The notes under the pieces are model-generated. The model was given only the letters and a program-made list of their open reading frames with translations, made no database searches and was not told the DNA's origin. 64,000 nucleotides of DNA, taken from NCBI GenBank assembly GCA_009760855.2, contig WPIO01000289.1, positions 1-64,000 of the forward strand, written 5' to 3'. Position numbers and translations under genes: made by a program. Positions 39,926 to 51,857 of the stretch are shown here, piece by piece (position 1 is the stretch's first letter; every line of letters starts with the position of its first letter). The DNA comes from Cristatella mucedo. Its lineage: Eukaryota; Bryozoa; Phylactolaemata; Cristatellidae.

Positions 39926-40744
39926 AATGTATCTCCTTCTGTAACTCCACAAAGCCATGAAGACGATGTGGGTGTTACCCAGGAGAGTTTTGCATAGCAC
40001 AGTCACAACCTAAGAGGCTTTTGGCACGCATTTGGTAGCCAATTGACTTCATCTCTCGCAACAAAGAAAAGTGGGCAGCATAGCAGAGTGGGAGAGCAGA
40101 TGTGGTAGTGGTGTATCGTAGAAGTATCAGCCCAATACTGCTGGGAAGGATGGGCCACAGTCGACAGCAGGAGAGTAGTTGTCGTTACATAAGAATTGTG
40201 GAGGCAATTTCCACAGTCCTAGGACCTCCAGAGCTAAAGCTTCTGTCGCCTGACGTCTTTAAACGGACGAAAAGAACAGATAATTTAGTGTCCGCATATG
40301 ACCTTAGGGATTGAGGAGGCAGAAACTGGTGCAGTAGTTCAGCTAAGAATGGAGGAGCTGAGCCGTGACAGGACTTGTGGGTCAGGGTAAGAGTTCTGCT
40401 CTGTATCCTTTGATCCACGCGGTATTCATTCAAGCTCCTTTTGCAAAGGGGACACCTGGTCAACCCTGATGGATTTGAAAACGAGCCTTTCTGCCATATT
40501 AATAGCCAGCTGCAGTGGCCAAGTTGCTTTGTGATAGCCCAGAAAAATGAGAACAACAACAATCGAGCCGACGCAGAACGACTGAGCTAGTTAACTTTTC
40601 TGCATACCACTGTGGAAGACAGCTCCTTATCTTAGGCAGGGATTTGACGCAAAATCTAGCTGTAGAAGCAGTCATCCAAATGAAACTTGTAAAATCGAGG
40701 CAGCTGTCGAAAACGTCAGCTCAATTTTGAGCAGGTGGTGATGG

Positions 40745-41005
40745 TCACACAACAGTATCACCTGTTAGAAGATCGAAGCCTTTCGGTATAGCCACGCGCT
40801 TAGGGTGTCGCATGAGCAGAACTTTAGTTGTATCGCCATTTAGTTTCAATAAATTTTCCGGCATCCAGGATCGAATGTCGGCAAGGCAAGCATTCAGTCT
40901 CTCTGTTGCTGCACCATATTCCGGTGGTTGGAATGACAAACACAGGTGACTATGGACAGCATAAAAGTGATATCCTATTCCATGAGCCTTAAAAAATTTT
41001 AACAG
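40745..41005 (-). pseudogene. LINE-B copy 4 RT palm fragment
   Basis: Encodes KAHGIGYHFYAVHSHLCLSF, where the family pattern should be YADDTQLYLSF, so the catalytic aspartates are lost. LNACLADIRSWMPENLLKLN follows. Its upstream border is the LINE-A insertion. Confidence 0.8.
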
Positions 41006-41522
41006 AGGATAATAATAATAATAATAATAATAATGCACTTGATAGGGCTCCCTCAGAGAACTCAATCTCTTTCTAGGCGCTCTACATTTGCTATAAAGGG
41101 AAATGCAATTGAATGGCGAATAATATCAGGCTTGATAAACAACATGTATAATAACATGGCCAGGGGCGACATGCACAGGGTCAGCATGCAAATGTGGTTA
41201 GTGGCAGCATGCACAGTGTCAGCACGCACAAGCACATGAAGGACGATTCACAGGCACCCATTAAATGCTGTCTTAAATAATCGTGCTTTTGAGTTCTTAA
41301 TAAATGTGGTCAAGTCAGAGATGTTCTGACGCATGTCGGAATGGAGTTCCAGGCTTTGGGAGCAAAAGAACTAAATGCACGGTCTCCAAAGGATTTTGAG
41401 GTTTGTACGTGGTATTGGTAGACTGTAGGATTCCGAAAAGCAATCGGTACGATGCTTGGCCTGTTTGGCGACTAGATCTGAGAGATAGGCTGGAGCCAAA
41501 GAATGAAGTGACCTAAAAGGAT
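41006..41522 (-). mobile_element. LINE-A copy 5 nested in LINE-B copy 4
   Basis: A 5'-truncated LINE-A 3' end (about 510 bp) in the same orientation as its host, with (AAT)n tail 41009-41034 and hairpin at 41046-41085. It is flanked by the 5-bp direct repeat AGGAT (41006-41010 and 41518-41522). It interrupts the LINE-B RT between the IYTHP block and KAHGIGYHF. Confidence 0.9.
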
Positions 41523-42251
41523 GAGTATAAATAAAAAACAGCGAGGGAGTGCGTTCGAACCCTCGAGGGACCCCAGAGGTGACCTTTCTCGTGTGTGAGA
41601 TCTGTCTCCACAAGACACGAATTGAACACGATCACACAAAGATTTGAACCAGGCCAGTGCCTCGTCTGCCATACTGATCGTTGTTCTCAATCGTTCAAGA
41701 AGAACATCGCGATCAATGGTATCGAAGGCAGCTGATAAATCTACCTGAGCTAAGGCGTTGACATTCCCGTCGTCATTGGATCGTAGCATGTCATTGCTAA
41801 CACGGGGGAGAGCAGTTTCATTGGAGTTCGGACATTTAAACCCCAAGTGAAATGCTTCTAACCTTTTATTCTCTTCAATATAAGCAACAAACTGCTTAGT
41901 GACCATTACATCCGGAATCTTTGACAAGAAAGAAAGTTGAGAAACTGGGCGATATTTTGCGAGGAATCTCTGTATCAAATATAGACGTTTTAAGTATGGG
42001 TCTAATGGCTTCCGAATTGAACGACTAGGGTATGACCCAATCACGAATAGGGCAGGGCTAAGTTGGTCTGCCAGTGACGACCACGTAGATGATATTATAG
42101 TATCTTTAGAAGAAGGGCTCATTTTACTCGAGTTTGTCAAGGTAGCCACATCACATGCAGAAACCTCTGAAAACCTTTTAAGGAAGGTCACAGGTTGCGA
42201 CTCCACAATGACTTTACCTGGAGAGTGGTTTATCGAAGCACGGATGGGCAC
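41523..42251 (-). pseudogene. LINE-B copy 4 RT N-terminal half
   Basis: Open over about 240 codons. Contains CDVATLTNSSKMSPSSKDTI, YRPVSQLSFLSK, LGFKCPNSNETALPRVSNDM, LAQVDLSAAFDTIDRD and ALAWFKSLCDRVQFVSCG. It is the best-preserved LINE-B coding block in the window. Confidence 0.85.
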
Positions 42252-42545
42252 ACTTTTTTAAGTAAAGAAGCATGAAAACTTTTAAACTGTGACGTTATTA
42301 TCTTGAGAGTCAGATCTCTCAACATTGCCTAGGAAGTTATTTATTTTCTTTTAAATCTGTTTTGGTTCTGACTGGCCATAATTCACTTTTTAAGTAACTA
42401 AAGAAGCCTTGGCTTTTTTAAGCTTCCGGGTGTAAATTCGACGGAAGTCTTTGACGTTGATTAGATCCGTATCAGACCCCATTTATATAAATGACGTTCA
42501 AGCCTGTACTTGACGTGGCACATTTTTTGAATTTTTCTTTCCCTG

Positions 42546-42715
42546 AGCCGTAACGGTAGACTAGGTAAGGTGGTTGCTTTTCACGACCACGGTTTCGAGG
42601 TAGTGGGTTTGATTCCCGTATTTGCCGAACCTTTATTGCCACTCCAAGCAGTAGTGATAGCCGTAACAGCTGTTCTGTCGCAACACAAAAGATGCTTTTA
42701 AATCAGCTAGTATTA
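42546..42715 (+). mobile_element. SINE-2 copy (tRNA-like)
   Basis: Box-A-like TAGACTAGGTAAGGTGG, box-B-like GGGTTTGATTCCCG, then CGAACCTTTATTGCCACTCC and GTGATAGCCGTAACAGCTGT. A good match to 37475-37640. Its right end abuts a LINE-A fragment that lacks its own 3' end. Confidence 0.7.
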
Positions 42716-43260
42716 TTTTCGTGAAATGTGGCAACTGCGACGCTCACGACAGATAAGCATAGCTACAATGTTTTGCATCAGCTCAAAGGGCTTGATTGCA
42801 CAGGCAAGTAGACCAGCACACGGTGAGTTACAGAAGTCAAGACGGGATGTCACAAATGCATCCAGAAATTTGTATGTGTATCCTTGTCTAAACAAGCCCA
42901 TATTTTAGTGGCGTTATTAAGCTGAAATTAGGTAGACTTTACTTGACTGGTGAGCTGATGTGGTCGTCTACCGGAAGTTCACCTTGAAACATGACACGTA
43001 CATTCCGTGCAGATTCAACACGAGATATGCTGGCTGAGCCGGTTTTGAGCGTTAGCCTTTCTAATTTCTGAATGACACTTAGTTTTCTCAAGACTAGTAA
43101 GCTTGTTTTATCATCATTCCATTTAGGAAATTTCACTACCATGCATATGGGGATGCAATCAATACATGCGGAAATGGGAGTTGAGAGTATTCGATGTGTG
43201 CGATGGCAGGGAGAGATCAAGTTAAAGGTACAACTGAGTGTCACCACATAGAATTGACTA
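42716..43260 (-). mobile_element. LINE-A copy, internal fragment
   Basis: Minus strand. Encodes TSRLDFCNSPCAGLLACAIK and, upstream, KWNDDKTSLLVLRKLSVIQK and SASISRVESARN. It is truncated at both ends, losing the 3' UTR next to SINE-2. At the site of the TAA in copies 1 and 2 it has a sense codon (FQG). Confidence 0.8.
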
Positions 43261-44014
43261 ACTGAATCGTGTTTAGGAGTAATTCAGAAAGCAATGCTTC
43301 ATCGCCCACTGCAAGCTGGAGTGATAGCTGCTAGGCTAATGTGATATAAAAGAGGCTGTCTGCAAACCGTTAATTAACTAAAGCATATATAATATCTGCA
43401 AGACGGTAAATATCTTTTTTCCTGAGCCGGCAGAAGAACTGATTACAATCGACAGATGGACACACTACAACTAAGGTCTATAAACTGTATAGATGAAACA
43501 AATAATTAATCATTAAAACACACTCCTTCAAAAGGCTAAACGTTCAGCCAGTTTGGTTTTTGAAATTTAGTGGCATGACAACACAAAGTACGATGGCCAG
43601 TACTAGCAAAGTGTTGGTGGAGAATTCGATCAAAATGTTAGTGCCGAAGAGCACAATTTACTCGAGAAAAACCGGATTCTCTTAAACTAGGCCTCTGCTG
43701 CAGACCACAGCCAGCGAGAAGCAGGAGCATCAATGAAAGCATCAGATCAACAGTCACAATCAATAATGGCAATCTGATATAAAAGCTAGAACTTACAGTG
43801 TCACCAGCCTTAAGAAATCTGCAATGATAGACTAATAGCCGTCAGCTCTAAGATGGGCCTCAACTAACAGGACTGCTAAGCAATAGGAGTACGTGGAGGC
43901 CACTGCTTAAATAGGTCCTATCTGCACTTCCTGCTTAGCCGGCTGTTGTATATGTGGGCAGTCTATTGGCTTACCAAAGACGCTAACTCATTCTGCTTAT
44001 GGAAAACAGCTTGG
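43261..44014. other. Sequence without recognised features
   Basis: AT-rich. A weak SINE-2-like match occurs near 43280-43340. Nothing else recognised. Confidence 0.4.
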
Positions 44015-45151
44015 TGTAGCGCCTTGCTGGCATTTACTGAATTTTAGCGCGAACAAGAGCTGTTTGGCAGCGGGCTAGAACTCCTTTGTCCTGGAGCAGT
44101 GAGCCAGAGAGTTACGCCAGTGCGGTTAGAGGGCTAGAGCTTAAGAGCACGCCAGGAAGCTCTGAGGCCAGCGGTGGCGATTCGGCCTATAGAATTGGTC
44201 TGATACCAGCGGGAGCTGCTGATTGATGTTGACTGGCCTGTCAACCTCCGCCATCACTCTGTCCAAAAAGAATCGTCTGGAACCCATTCGCCATTCAAGC
44301 TGGTCAGAGGTGCCCTTCCAGTGGCCTATTGGCGGTATTAATTCCTTACCGTAATGGGCCACGGGTTCGGGCCCAATACCGCTAAGCTCTTGCCGCATTG
44401 TCTCAGCTAAGTATTGAAGAGTCGAGCAATGCTCGCTCTTGGTCTTTTGGTCTTTGGTATTTGGTTTGGCTCCGCGCTTCGACGCCGTCGGACTCGTTTC
44501 TCTGGAAGCGAAGGAGGAGGGCGGGCTGTCCGCCGGCGATTGACGGAACAGGACGGGACAGAGCTACGAGGATTCGGTGGACTCCACCGAATACGGTCGT
44601 ATCACGCCCGAGCTCGCATTTTGTGTTTCTTTTGTGTTTTGTGTGTGCGCGCTCGCACGTGGTCTTGGCATAAGGAGTTGCCGGTGCGAGCTAGACGTAG
44701 TCGGTGTGTGTGGGGTGTTCCTGCCGTAAGGTGGAAACGGAGTCCTAGTTCTCCGGTTAGGGTTTAGGTTCCGGTTCGGGCTCCGCCTATTTGGTTCATT
44801 CCCCATTATAGGCGTAAGTAGGTTAAGTGCGGAGGCGTATTCCCTTCGCCAGAGTGTTGCTGTTGAGAGCGTGCGAGAAGTGTGAAGATAAAACTGAGCT
44901 AGACGCAAAGTGACTTTGAGCACGTGTGAATAAAGCTCAGTAAAATCCCCAATTTGTGTGTCTCGCTTTCTAATTCACGTCGCGGACTCACGACCCACTT
45001 TAGTAACGGTATGCAGGTCAGCGCCAGAAGTGCTTGATTCGTGGCGGCCGGCCTATTTCGCGTAGGTGCACACCAAACGGCATTAGGTGCTAGGTCACGC
45101 CGCTAGATAAGCGGCAGGTCAAGCCTACTCCGCCGAGCCTTCGGCGTTACA
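44015..45151 (+). promoter_or_regulatory. GC-rich block, possible solo LTR or CpG-rich promoter
   Basis: CpG-rich sequence unlike its flanks, with AATAAA at about 44927 followed by the T/G-rich ATTTGTGTGTCTCGC, as expected around an LTR R/U5 border or a polyadenylation site. The ends TGTAGCG and CGTTACA form a 6-of-7 inverted repeat, but no target duplication was found. Open frames on both strands (44398-44923) are arginine-rich and show no domain. Confidence 0.3.
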
Positions 45152-45357
45152 TTTGTAACGCTGCCTGGAAGGTGGGGGCTGGGTCGTAACTTTGGTTTGG
45201 CTGCCAACTTGTGCTCTGCCCAAACCACTTTAAGAGACTAATGCATGCTTCCAGCGACCGCGGCAGCATCGGGTTCATCTGAAAGTAAAAGCCACGACCG
45301 TGCTTCTGGTAATATCGAATTGCTTAGCTGTTCCATTGCACCAGCACCGGAAGCTGT

Positions 45358-45452
45358 TGCCTCCCTTCCTCCGTCCCTTCTTCCTTCCCTGCCTCTTTGC
45401 CTCCCTGCCTCCCTTTCTCCCTCCCTCCCTTCCTCCTTTCCTGCCTCCCAGC
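45358..45452. repeat. Pyrimidine-rich (CCTT/CCCT)n tract
   Basis: About 95 bp of C/T on the plus strand with few interruptions. It inflates several overlapping open frames on both strands. Confidence 0.85.
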
Positions 45453-46174
45453 CTCACTGCTCCCACCAGAGCTGGGCCTCGTGGGTTGGCAAGCAGGCAC
45501 ACAACTGATCCCTGGCAGGCAGCCACCGTGTGGAGCTGCTCTCTGCGGCACTGGCTGTGCAGATTGTGAGCTGCCGACCATGCTTTGGCCACCCGAGAAC
45601 GAGCGCTCTGGACAAGTCCTTGCTTTTCAAATAGCAGGCCAGAGCTGCTTGATTTTTCGCGCTTGTGTGGGGCCCTGGTCGAATGATTGTAATCTGCTGT
45701 TAATGTGCCGAGGCAGAGACGTTCGGTTTGCGCGTCTGCGACTCAGGCATCGCTGCAGCACACCTGTGCAGCAGCACAGAGCACTGAGCTTATCCAAGCC
45801 AATAAAGACCGACCTTGCCTGGGATGGGTAAGCTGCAAGAGTTATCCAAGTTTTTCGCCTTTCTTACAAACTGTCACGAAGACTGGACTTAAGCCCGACG
45901 TATTTTTGCATTTTTTCGATATCATCTTATCCGCCTATCAGTTCAATAGATCCTGTACCTATTTTTCTCCTGCTGAGGTTCATAGATGTACTACTTGTTT
46001 GTATACGTAAAATAATAAGTTTTCTTTTGCTGTGTGTTCAGTCAAAAATATTTTCAAAAACGGCTGCATTTTCATGCTACTTATTAAGTAGTAGACACTA
46101 GACCAAGTGTACGCAAACAAATTTCGCTGAGCTTGCTAATTGTCGTTCCTATCCAATGGATATGTGAGGTACTA
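45453..46174. other. Sequence without recognised features
   Basis: Moderately GC-rich at first, then AT-rich. Open frames (for example 45397-45831) begin in the simple tract and carry no domain. Confidence 0.4.
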
Positions 46175-47990
46175 TAATGTCTCTCCTTCTGTAACTACAT
46201 AAAGTTCTAAAGACTATGTGAGTGTTACGCGGGCAGGTGAGTTGCATATAGCACACTCACAGCCTAGGAAGTTTTCGGTACGCATTCGGTAGCCAACAGA
46301 CTTCGTTTCACTCAATAAAGAGAAAGTGGGAAGCATAGCAGAGTAAGGAGAGCAGTTAAGGTAGGGAGTAGCATGGAAGTAGCAGCTCAGGATTGCTGAA
46401 TAGGATTAGCCATTGTCGGCAGCAGGAGAGTAGTTGTCGTTGCTTAAGAATTGTGGAAGCGAGTTCCACAATCAAAGACCTGCAGAGCTAAAGCTTCTGT
46501 CGCCAACGGTCTTTAAGATGAGGAATGGAACAGCTAATTTACTGTCCACACAGGACCTGAGTGTGCGAAGATGATGAAACTGGCTCAGCAGTTCAGCTAG
46601 GTACGAAGGAGTCAAGCCGTGGCGGGCCTTATGGGTCAGCGTAAGAACTTTGCTCTTTATTCCTTGCTCAACCGGCATACATCCTAGCGCTTTTAACAAA
46701 GGAGACACGTGCTCAAACCTCTGGGACTTGAAGACTAGCCTTGAAGCCGTATTCATAGCCTGCTGCAGTGGTTTAGTTGCTTTTTCTGATAGCAAATCCA
46801 AAAGGAAATCACAACAATCAAGAAGAGACAGAGCTACGGAGCTATTCCACAGCTAGGCTTGTTTGTCGTGAGCTTCGCAGTTGCAACATCACGCCACTTG
46901 TCACCGACCTGCACTGGTTACCAGTCAAGCAACATATTAACTTCAAGGTTTTGTCGCTTACTTTTAGGTCACTTTATTCTTTAGCTCCAGCCTATCACTC
47001 AGATCTACTCCCCCACCAGGCCAAGCATAATACCACCCGCTTTTCGGAATCCAACAGTTTATCAATACCTCGACCAAATCTCAATACCTTTGGAGACCGT
47101 GCATTTAGTTCGTATGCTCCCAAAGCTTGGAAATCCCTCCTGACTTTCGTTTGAACATCTTGTGACTCGACCTCATCTAAAAAGAACTTAAAAAAACCAA
47201 TTTAGGACAGCATTTAGTGGGTCCCTGTGATTCGTCCTTAATATGCTTATGGGTACTGACACTGTGCATGCTGCCACTAACCACGTTCGCAATCTGGCCC
47301 TGTGTATGTCACCCCTAACCATTCATGTCGGTTATCCAGCATGATATGACTCACCATTCAATTGCATTTTCATTTGCAGCAAATGCAAAGCGCCTAGAGA
47401 GAGAGCTTGAGTTCTCTAATGGTGCTTTTATCACTATCATTAATCACGTATATCATTCATATCATTATCATCTTATCATTATCATTGTATCATTACCATT
47501 ATCATTACAATTGTATCATTATCATTTTTTATATTGTATTATTCTTATTCTTATTATTAGTTAGATTTATAAAAGCCTCTGTGGAAGACAGCTCCTAATC
47601 TTGGATAGGGATCGGACGTGATGGCTAGCTGTGGAAGCAGTCTTCTTAATGAAGCTTTTAAAATTGAGGCAGCTGTCAAAAACGACACCTAAATTTCCAC
47701 CACGTAGTGACGGTCGCACAATAGCATCACCTATTAGAAAAGCAAAGTTTTAATCCAGCCACACGCTTAGGGTGTCCTATGAGCAGCAGTTCGGTTTCAT
47801 CGTCATTTACTTTCAAGAAGTTCTCTGACATCCAGGATTGACCGTCGGCAAGGCACGCATTCAGTTTCTCAGTTCCTGCACTGATTCCGATGGTTTGAAT
47901 GACTAATACAGCTGAGTATCGTAAGCATACAAGTGATATCTATTCCACGGGCCTTAATCATTTTTCCGAGAAGTTGTGTATATGATTCTT
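46175..47990 (-). mobile_element. LINE-B copy 5, interrupted by LINE-A
   Basis: The minus-strand LINE-B 3' half is in two pieces, 46175-46841 and about 47559-47990, collinear with copies 1 and 4. The coding part at 46472-46801 includes LTHKARHGLTPSYLAELLSQ. The gap is filled by a plus-strand LINE-A. Frames are broken. Confidence 0.85.
46842..47558 (+). mobile_element. LINE-A copy 6 nested in LINE-B copy 5
   Basis: A plus-strand 5'-truncated LINE-A, opposite in orientation to its host. Coding: LVTDLHWLPVKQHINFKVLS and AFSSYAPKAWKSLLTFV. The 3' hairpin is at about 47387-47430. The tail is an expanded ATC/ATT-rich tract (47440-47558). Target duplication not resolved. Confidence 0.85.
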
Positions 47991-48009
47991 CACTGGAGGC
48001 TTAGATAAC

Positions 48010-48190
48010 AGCGAATCGATTAGATTTTGGTTTTAGAGCCAATCACTGCACCGAATCAGCACTCCTCTTCTCAGGTAAGCTGCATTAGTCGGACTTGCTC
48101 CGCTAGTTGTTCTGGATCTCAACGGCTTTTGATACTATGTATTATAAAATCGTGTGACAGTTCCTGGTTTTTCGTCGAGGCATTATGACA
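48010..48190 (+). mobile_element. LINE RT fragment
   Basis: The plus strand reads GFRANHCTESALL and, after stops, a remnant of LDLSAAFDT (VVLDLNGF...). It is an old RT fragment of the LINE-A/LINE-B type; the family is unclear. Confidence 0.55.
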
Positions 48191-48199
48191 CTATGTTAC

Positions 48200-50010
48200 G
48201 ATAGTTCAGGTCGTATCTTGTTGGGAGGATTGAAACAGCACACGTCAAAAGAAATTGCCATCAGTTCTATTAAAAAATAGTGGGTATTGGCAGCCTGGTT
48301 TCTTCTAACTTCGTGTAATATATAATCTCCTCCTTATCTATGAAATTTCAAAGAAACTTTTTCACTTTAATGTTGCGGCAAGTCGTTCAAAATTCTAGCG
48401 ATACTGCAATCACTTACTGCCTTCCAACAGATCCAACTCATTCAGCTCCCTGACTGCATTTACTATTCCCACTTGCACTGCTACATTCTTTCTCAAATCA
48501 AAAAATTGTGTACAGAACTTACTAATTATGGTAACATAAGTATTACTCAGAAATGACAACTCTTAAGTGCTTATATTTAGGAAAGCAGATACTGTCCACA
48601 ATTGGTTGATGTTACGCAAAACAAGAATCCATTCGTGCCGTCGATATACCTTTTGAGACTTCGGCTTGACGTGTGAGCGTGACAACTAAGCTTTCCATAT
48701 AAGTTCGTAGTTGTTTAGTATTATCGTCAGATTGTTGTGATGAATCCTCTCTGTCAACCTGTTTGCGTTTTCATATCGCCATTTTGAATGATATTTGGGA
48801 TATGTCCTTGTGGAAAGTTTGCTTGGGAAAGACATTATACGACCATGAGGGATTGGTGGGTTTGACGAACTTTCTTATCGTTAGTTGGCGAATCATTAGC
48901 TTACCCATGGGATGTATTTCAAGAAATAATGCTTCGAAGTTTGAGATAGTAGTTTAACACGCAGGAAATCTGAGATTAATGGCACGTTTGTTGTTCAGTA
49001 TCTATCTTAATGCATTCTGCTCTTAATCCAGATCAGATGCTTCCCTGAGACTTGGTGTTAACTTGGGGTCTTCATGCTTTGCAAGCTTCGGGCCGCTACC
49101 GGAATCAGTAAGCAAAAGAATGTCACCTAAGATGGTGCACATTTAGAACATTCCTGATAAAGATTCTGTCGGCTCTAGGATGGTCAGACTCCTGCAGACA
49201 TAGCTATGCCGTTTATTCTTGGCCAAATTTTAGCTTAGCCCGCTAATAGCTGAGGATACAAATTTCCAGTACTCCGAAGTGTAGGTTTAGGTGGCAGACT
49301 TTGATATTTCTGAAAAACCCAGCTATTAGCAGCCACGGAAAAGGTGACAGTTCTCGCTGGCTTCGATGTGCTCGTAGTGGCACAGCTAATTGGACCATCA
49401 GCAGCAGAGCGACAGTGACTGAGAAGATATAGCTTTGTATTATTTCCAGCGTTCTAGTTCAGCATCTGTGGCAGACTTCTTGTCTACACATAGTTAATTT
49501 TGGCATGCCGTTAATACGACAATTGTGAAAATTCAGGTAAGAAAGGTTGTCCATTTAGATGAATGCCCACTTTATTAGGAGGCGGTGAACAAAATAACAC
49601 ATAGATATATCCTTTAAAAAGAGACATGACTGACCTGAAACCATCTGTTTAAACTCACTCACAGCAGGAGTTGACGATTTGTTGCCTCAGAAGATATACA
49701 AGCCTTTGGATGAGTACCGAGTGAGCTTTAGCTCAACTTTGTAAGTGTTATGTACTCATGGAATCAAGCTGCCCTTCGAGCTGGCATCTATTCATTACAG
49801 AAGCTTTCGGGTTCTAGAAATCATTAATAGGAATATGTGCAGCTGTGGTCACAGAGGCTGACTGCAATGGCAGGGGACAACTTAGCAATCTCACTTAGCA
49901 ATCTCCCAGTAATATATGGCCGAAATGATGTCATCTGTTAAATTGACTATCAATCTAGGCCAGAAACCGGTCCTGTAACCTCACCTTGCTACGTTATATC
50001 TTAGCTGATT
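48200..50010. other. Sequence without recognised features
   Basis: About 1.8 kb without transposon, exon or RNA features that I can support. Confidence 0.45.
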
Positions 50011-50014
50011 TAAA

Positions 50015-50160
50015 AGCCTCTTCGTATAGCGGTAGAAGAACATTATCGGCAGTCACTTCCGCTTGCAGTTGGAAAAACAGGATCGGCCGGTTTTGAGCCC
50101 ACGACCTCGGTCGTGAATGAGCGACCACTTTACCTCCTAGGCTATAGCAGCCCTCTCGAG
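50015..50160 (-). mobile_element. SINE-2-like copy, diverged
   Basis: Reverse complement reads TAGCCTAGGAGGTAAAGTGG, TCACGACCGAGGTCGTGGGC and ...CGGCCGATCCTG, aligning with the SINE-2 head. The body is poorly conserved. Confidence 0.5.
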
Positions 50161-50169
50161 GTGCTACGG

Positions 50170-50930
50170 CCACGACTGCTGCCGATGAACTTTGGAAAGT
50201 GAACCTGTCTCACTGCTCAAAGCATCGGCATAGCTTACTCCCAACTCGGCATTTGCACAAGCTCCTCGACACGGTTTGACTCGACAGATAAAAGTTTAAA
50301 CACTCCTTCTCGGGGACGGCATAGCATTCGACATCAACGTCCCGAGTCAATATCTCAATCCAAACTACGATTTTATTCATTATGAAAAATTTTAATGCGC
50401 ATTATCGAGCACATTACACAAGGTGCACTCACATCATTCTAACCCGTTTTACTGGTTCAATCGCACACAGTGCATTTCAATCGACATGGCTAAGGAATAA
50501 GTAAGTACAGCAAACATTCTACACATCGGAAATCGACAGAAGGTGGCTGCTCAGAGCTCCAGTTTGCATTTTTCCTGGCTGCATATTATTTTGACGATGC
50601 AACCAGAAATGCCAATTGATGTTTGTCCTTGAACCCTGCATTACAAGTGACCGTTAAATCCCGGATCTATGCCTCAATCTCCTATAGTACCGAACAAGCC
50701 AACGCAAAAGTGGATGGGCGAAGCTTAAGTACTCTCTGCATAAAACATTTTACATTTCATGCTGAATAAAAAAATGAATTAGTATGCCACTCGAGCTTTA
50801 ATTTTTGGGCAGTTTGCCAAAAAGCGAGTAACAGGCTTAACAAAAATAATATTTCCTTGCTTGTTGCTCAAACTTGTTCTCTAAGAAGCAACATGCCCAT
50901 TGATTAACAAACCAGCTGTAACGAAATAAA
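50170..50930. other. Sequence without recognised features
   Basis: Nothing supported. Confidence 0.4.
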
Positions 50931-50934
50931 GTTT

Positions 50935-51075
50935 CAGCTTATCGCGCTACAAAAACCTAATCTCTATCCAGGTGATTCACTGATGCCACGATGTACGAGC
51001 CCGAAAATACATGTCGTAGAAAAATGCACCTTGAATTCGGCCAACGTTAGCACCTTAAAAAGTGGGCAGAATCAG
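50935..51075 (-). mobile_element. SINE-1-like copy, diverged
   Basis: TTATCGCGCTACAAAAACCTAATC, then TATCCAGGTGATTCACTGATGCC and GTTAGCACCTTAAAAAG follow the order of the minus-strand SINE-1 copies at 7.2 and 10.45 kb, with many changes. Confidence 0.5.
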
Positions 51076-51089
51076 CTCGGAAACTAGAG

Positions 51090-51575
51090 AAAGAAGGGCG
51101 TACTCACTACGGGTAAAGTCAATAGTGCGAATGAATGTGCCCTTGAAGGGGGATTTTCCATTAGTGAATATTTCGAGGTCGTTCGCTATGCTGTTTACAT
51201 GAATCTCTCTACCAGATGGTTGCTTTCTAATAATTTGGTAATAATTTGTACACGTAGCCGAGCCGAAAAGTCAGGAAACTCGGCATGTGCAAACTAACTT
51301 CTGCTTTCAGTCAGAAACTAATTCGGGATCCCGAAATTTTTGAATACCTCATTAAGCAGTGGTACATTTATTTCGTGCACCCTGCAAAGAGTATAGTCAC
51401 GCATTTCCTGTGGTAATGGACGAACGACGAATAGTCGGTCTCATCTAACTGAACCGACTCAGCTGCCACATTCTTGCAAGTGTGTTTTATGGCTACACCC
51501 ACTAGAGAGCTTACCAGCCCTGGCCAGTGATTTGATTTTATTGACATTTGCTGTAAGCTACCACCTTGCATTTAA
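51090..51575. other. Sequence without recognised features
   Basis: Nothing supported; the open frame at 51368-51571 (-) has no domain. Confidence 0.4.
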
Positions 51576-51579
51576 CGGC

Positions 51580-51722
51580 GAGATGGTTTTGTCAAGCGGT
51601 TAAGGTGCTTGGCCAGACCAAGATCCTGCTGAGGTTGTGGGGTCGAGCCCCAAGGCATATGTTAAGCGCCTGGATAGAGATTAGGTTTTCTTTGGGCTCT
51701 ATACATATATATAAAGACGTTA
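51580..51722 (+). mobile_element. SINE-1 copy (tRNA-derived)
   Basis: Plus strand. Head CAAGCGGTTAAGGTGCTTGG, box-B-like GGGGTCGAGCCCC, body AAGCGCCTGGATAGAGATTA and the distal hairpin arm in degraded form, with an AT-rich tail. Confidence 0.75.
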
Positions 51723-51857
51723 TCTCACTTGTTAACTGAGGTTTGGGAAAGCACACTATCTGTGGACCTACAATAATGGCCTCCATCCAGGTGCTGCAGG
51801 GCCTAACTAACGATAACTAACTAATAGATAAAAAGCTGCTTTTATTTGAAAATTGGG

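Larger units (their letters stand above)
39926..42540 (-). mobile_element. LINE-B copy 4 (longest), interrupted by LINE-A
   Basis: The most complete minus-strand LINE-B. The terminal sequence at 39926 is followed by the C-terminal region (40185-40562), RT palm (40745-41000), a LINE-A insertion (41009-41517), then the rest of the RT (41523-42251) and the pre-RT linker to about 42540 (KDFRRIYTRKLKKAKAS). Identified motifs: KYRPVSQLSFLSKI, LAQVDLSAAFDTIDRDVLLE, ALAWFKS. The catalytic YADD is changed to YAVH. No endonuclease is present, so it is 5' truncated. The motif set puts it in the same broad L2/CR1 group as LINE-A but a different family. Confidence 0.85.

Noticed and set aside
44564-44923. 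Minus-strand 119-codon open frame
   Set aside because: Biased composition from CpG-rich DNA; the overlapping plus-strand frames are equally open and no domain is seen.
45245-45592. Pro/Leu/Ser and Gly/Arg-rich open frames on both strands
   Set aside because: Produced by the pyrimidine tract at 45358-45452.
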